The position numbers were made by a program, and so were the translations under genes. Of a stretch of DNA of 17,601 nucleotides, positions 16,069 to 17,601 are shown one piece after another. Each line of letters begins with the position of its first letter. The first letter of the stretch is position 1. Below the pieces are notes generated by a model. The model saw only the letters and a list, made by a program, of their open reading frames with translations, did no database searches and was not told the DNA's origin. This stretch comes from Saprospiraceae bacterium UBA7328. GTDB lineage: Bacteria > Bacteroidota > Bacteroidia > Chitinophagales > Saprospiraceae. The DNA is taken from contig DKPS01000019.1 of NCBI GenBank assembly GCA_002471345.1, positions 1-17,601 of the forward strand. Reading direction: 5' to 3'.

Positions 16069-17147
16069 AAAAGGTAAAAGAAATGAAAATCACGATTTGG
16101 ATTGGAATTTTTATTCTATTGCTACCTCTCTCTTGTGTAGAAAGGATAGAACTCGATCCTCCTACTGACCTTACAGAAGCAATAGTCATCCAAGGAAGAG
16201 CTGTCCTTGGAGAGAATAGCAGAATCGAAATAAAGACCACTCGATTATTCGATTTTAGCAGTGAATCTAAACTTGCACTCAATGTAAAAGAAGCAATCGT
16301 CAGGGATGAGGAAGGAAATTCAATGGAATTAATTCCCCTATTTCAAGGAGTGTTTAATACACCTCTAGACGAAAACAGTCCTATACAACTGAAAGTAGGA
16401 GGAAGATATTCTATGGAAATTACAACTCTTGATAATAGAACCTATCTATCTAGCTTTGATTTACTCACGGACAATAGCCCACCTCGAGATATATCTTTTG
16501 GACCCGCAGAACAACTGCTTCCAAATGCGAATGGCAACTTGGAAATTGTCTCTCAATTAGAAACCTTTATAGATACTGACATAAATGAAAGTTCGGAAGG
16601 TGTACTTTGGGAGATAGATAGAACTTACCGGTTAACAGATTCTCCGGTAGATGGGCCAGTTAAGACATGCTATCTTACAAGTGCTTTCAGTTTAGAAACA
16701 ATTCCTGTTTTTACGGATAGTGATGGCGTGACTACATCATTGAACAAACATTCTCTTGGCACACAAAACATTGATTATAGATTTGCCGAAGGCATGTACA
16801 TCACTGTAAGGCAATATTCTCTAAGTTCAGGTGGAAAAGATTATTGGAATGCAGTGTCCTCATTAGCTAAAAAAGAAGGTGATTTATTTGACGAACCTGT
16901 TGGGCTCATTCCAACTAATTTTGAGAATATCAATGATCCTGATGACGAAGTATTTGGTTACTTCTTTGTTACGAAAGAAGAAAGTATTAGATTGAGAGTA
17001 CCCGATAATTTAATAGGAGAAGTAGTACTTCCCTGTCCTCCAGCAAATCCGCCAATGGGAATGAGAGCATGTAACCTTGGTATATGTTGTGATTGTCTAG
17101 AAGGACCAAACGCCACTTTAGAAAGACCATTATTCTGGATAGATTAA
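16065..17147 (+). CDS. DUF4249-family outer-membrane lipoprotein
   Basis: 360 residues. A lipoprotein signal ends in LLPLSC with Cys24 as the likely lipidated residue; Met7 is a possible alternative start, but Met1 is kept because its ATG overlaps the receptor stop by 4 bp. The mature part is beta-rich, starting with RIELDPPTDLTEAIVIQGR and containing VKEAIVRDEEGN and GGRYSMEITTLDNRTYLSSF. This matches the Bacteroidota DUF4249 family, typically encoded beside TonB-dependent receptors and of unknown function. By position it is likely a surface or periplasmic partner of the receptor, comparable in role to SusD but unrelated in sequence (inference). The C-terminus is cysteine-rich: Cys324, 336, 341, 342 and 344, followed by RPLFWID. 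The next gene starts 11 bases downstream. Confidence 0.87.
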   Translation: MKKVKEMKITIWIGIFILLLPLSCVERIELDPPTDLTEAIVIQGRAVLGENSRIEIKTTRLFDFSSESKLALNVKEAIVRDEEGNSMELIPLFQGVFNTPLDENSPIQLKVGGRYSMEITTLDNRTYLSSFDLLTDNSPPRDISFGPAEQLLPNANGNLEIVSQLETFIDTDINESSEGVLWEIDRTYRLTDSPVDGPVKTCYLTSAFSLETIPVFTDSDGVTTSLNKHSLGTQNIDYRFAEGMYITVRQYSLSSGGKDYWNAVSSLAKKEGDLFDEPVGLIPTNFENINDPDDEVFGYFFVTKEESIRLRVPDNLIGEVVLPCPPANPPMGMRACNLGICCDCLEGPNATLERPLFWID

Positions 17148-17158
17148 AAGATTATAAG

Positions 17159-17601
17159 ATGCGTAAAATAATTTTCAGTCAAATCATCTTCTTTTTTATC
17201 ACATGTACGATTGGCTTTGGTCAAGATGTAGTGGTTCATACTGACAAGCCCTACTATGTGACAGGGGAAATGATCTGGTACAAGATTTATTTGCCGACTG
17301 CTTTTTCCGAAGTAGAAACCACTTTTAAAATGGTGGTCACTGACCCATCAGGTAAAAACATAAACAGCTACTTCCATCAATTAGAAGGGGATGATATTAT
17401 TGGAAGATATGCCATTCCCTTTGGGAGCTCAACTGGACATTACACTTGGTCTCTAGCTTTATTAGACAGGTCGAGTATGGAAGAAAAAGTATTGACTAGT
17501 TTTTCAGTTCCAATATATAATGATTTAGAAAAAGTCGAAAAAAATGGAGCTACTGTTGGCCCAAGCGGCACAAATAATACCAATCAAATCAATTTGAGAT
17601 T
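17159..17601 (+). CDS. Exported MG2-like (alpha-2-macroglobulin-type) protein, N-terminal 147 residues
   Basis: Open from the ATG at 17159 to the right edge. A signal peptide (about 1-22, ending GFGQ) is followed by HTDKPYYVTGEMIWYKIYL, the usual opening of an MG2 macroglobulin-like domain (DKPxYxxGExxW), and by a beta-sandwich pattern through GRYAIPFGSSTGHYTWSLAL. The segment from about residue 120 turns polar and Asn/Gly-rich. Bacteroidota have large exported proteins of this type, some ending in a TonB plug-like domain; the part that would settle this is outside the window. Spacing of 11 bases from the DUF4249 stop suggests the third gene of one operon. It is not a clear protease-inhibitor macroglobulin, and its role is unknown. 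Confidence 0.75.
   Translation, partial: MRKIIFSQIIFFFITCTIGFGQDVVVHTDKPYYVTGEMIWYKIYLPTAFSEVETTFKMVVTDPSGKNINSYFHQLEGDDIIGRYAIPFGSSTGHYTWSLALLDRSSMEEKVLTSFSVPIYNDLEKVEKNGATVGPSGTNNTNQINLR

Overview
The window looks like a chromosomal segment of a Bacteroidota bacterium. The evidence is the lpxC-fabZ gene fusion, the TonB receptor/DUF4249 lipoprotein pair, a HYC_CC_PP-type small exported protein beside a CusA pump, a DUF3667 protein, low GC content, and promoter-like TAnnTTTG elements with little visible Shine-Dalgarno signal. No rRNA, tRNA, CRISPR array, insertion sequence or integrase was seen, and no gene-free stretch exceeds 300 bases.

Left part (1-5415, all minus strand). alaS is followed downstream by a small HYC_CC_PP-family gene broken by one in-frame TAA, then by the N-terminal two thirds of a CusA-like heavy-metal RND pump that runs off the left edge. 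The small gene and the pump form a metal-handling pair; alaS is housekeeping.

Middle (5660-9299, plus strand). A membrane-anchored M23 (LytM-type) peptidase gene diverges from alaS, with a good Bacteroidota-type promoter in the gap. It is followed by a zinc-ribbon/multi-TM DUF3667 protein and by gatB (GTG start), the amidotransferase subunit that corrects mischarged Glu-tRNAGln/Asp-tRNAAsn.

Lipid A cluster (9321-13206, minus strand, convergent with gatB). The order is lpxD, lpxC-fabZ fusion, lpxA, then a lone ABC ATPase whose start overlaps the lpxA stop. The first three supply the early acylation and deacetylation steps of lipid A synthesis and the FabZ dehydratase of fatty acid elongation. 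The ATPase has no permease here and lacks the usual H-loop histidine.

Right part (13372-17601, plus strand, divergent from lpxD). A tight operon encodes a TonB-dependent outer-membrane receptor with an N-terminal STN domain, a DUF4249 lipoprotein overlapping it by 4 bp, and the start of an exported MG2-like (alpha-2-macroglobulin-type) protein cut by the window edge. This is the part most likely to be an uncharacterised system; its substrate cannot be read from the sequence. The other points worth a second look are the nonsense-interrupted HYC_CC_PP gene, the extra hydrophobic block inside the CusA-like pump, and the divergent ATPase of the lpx operon.
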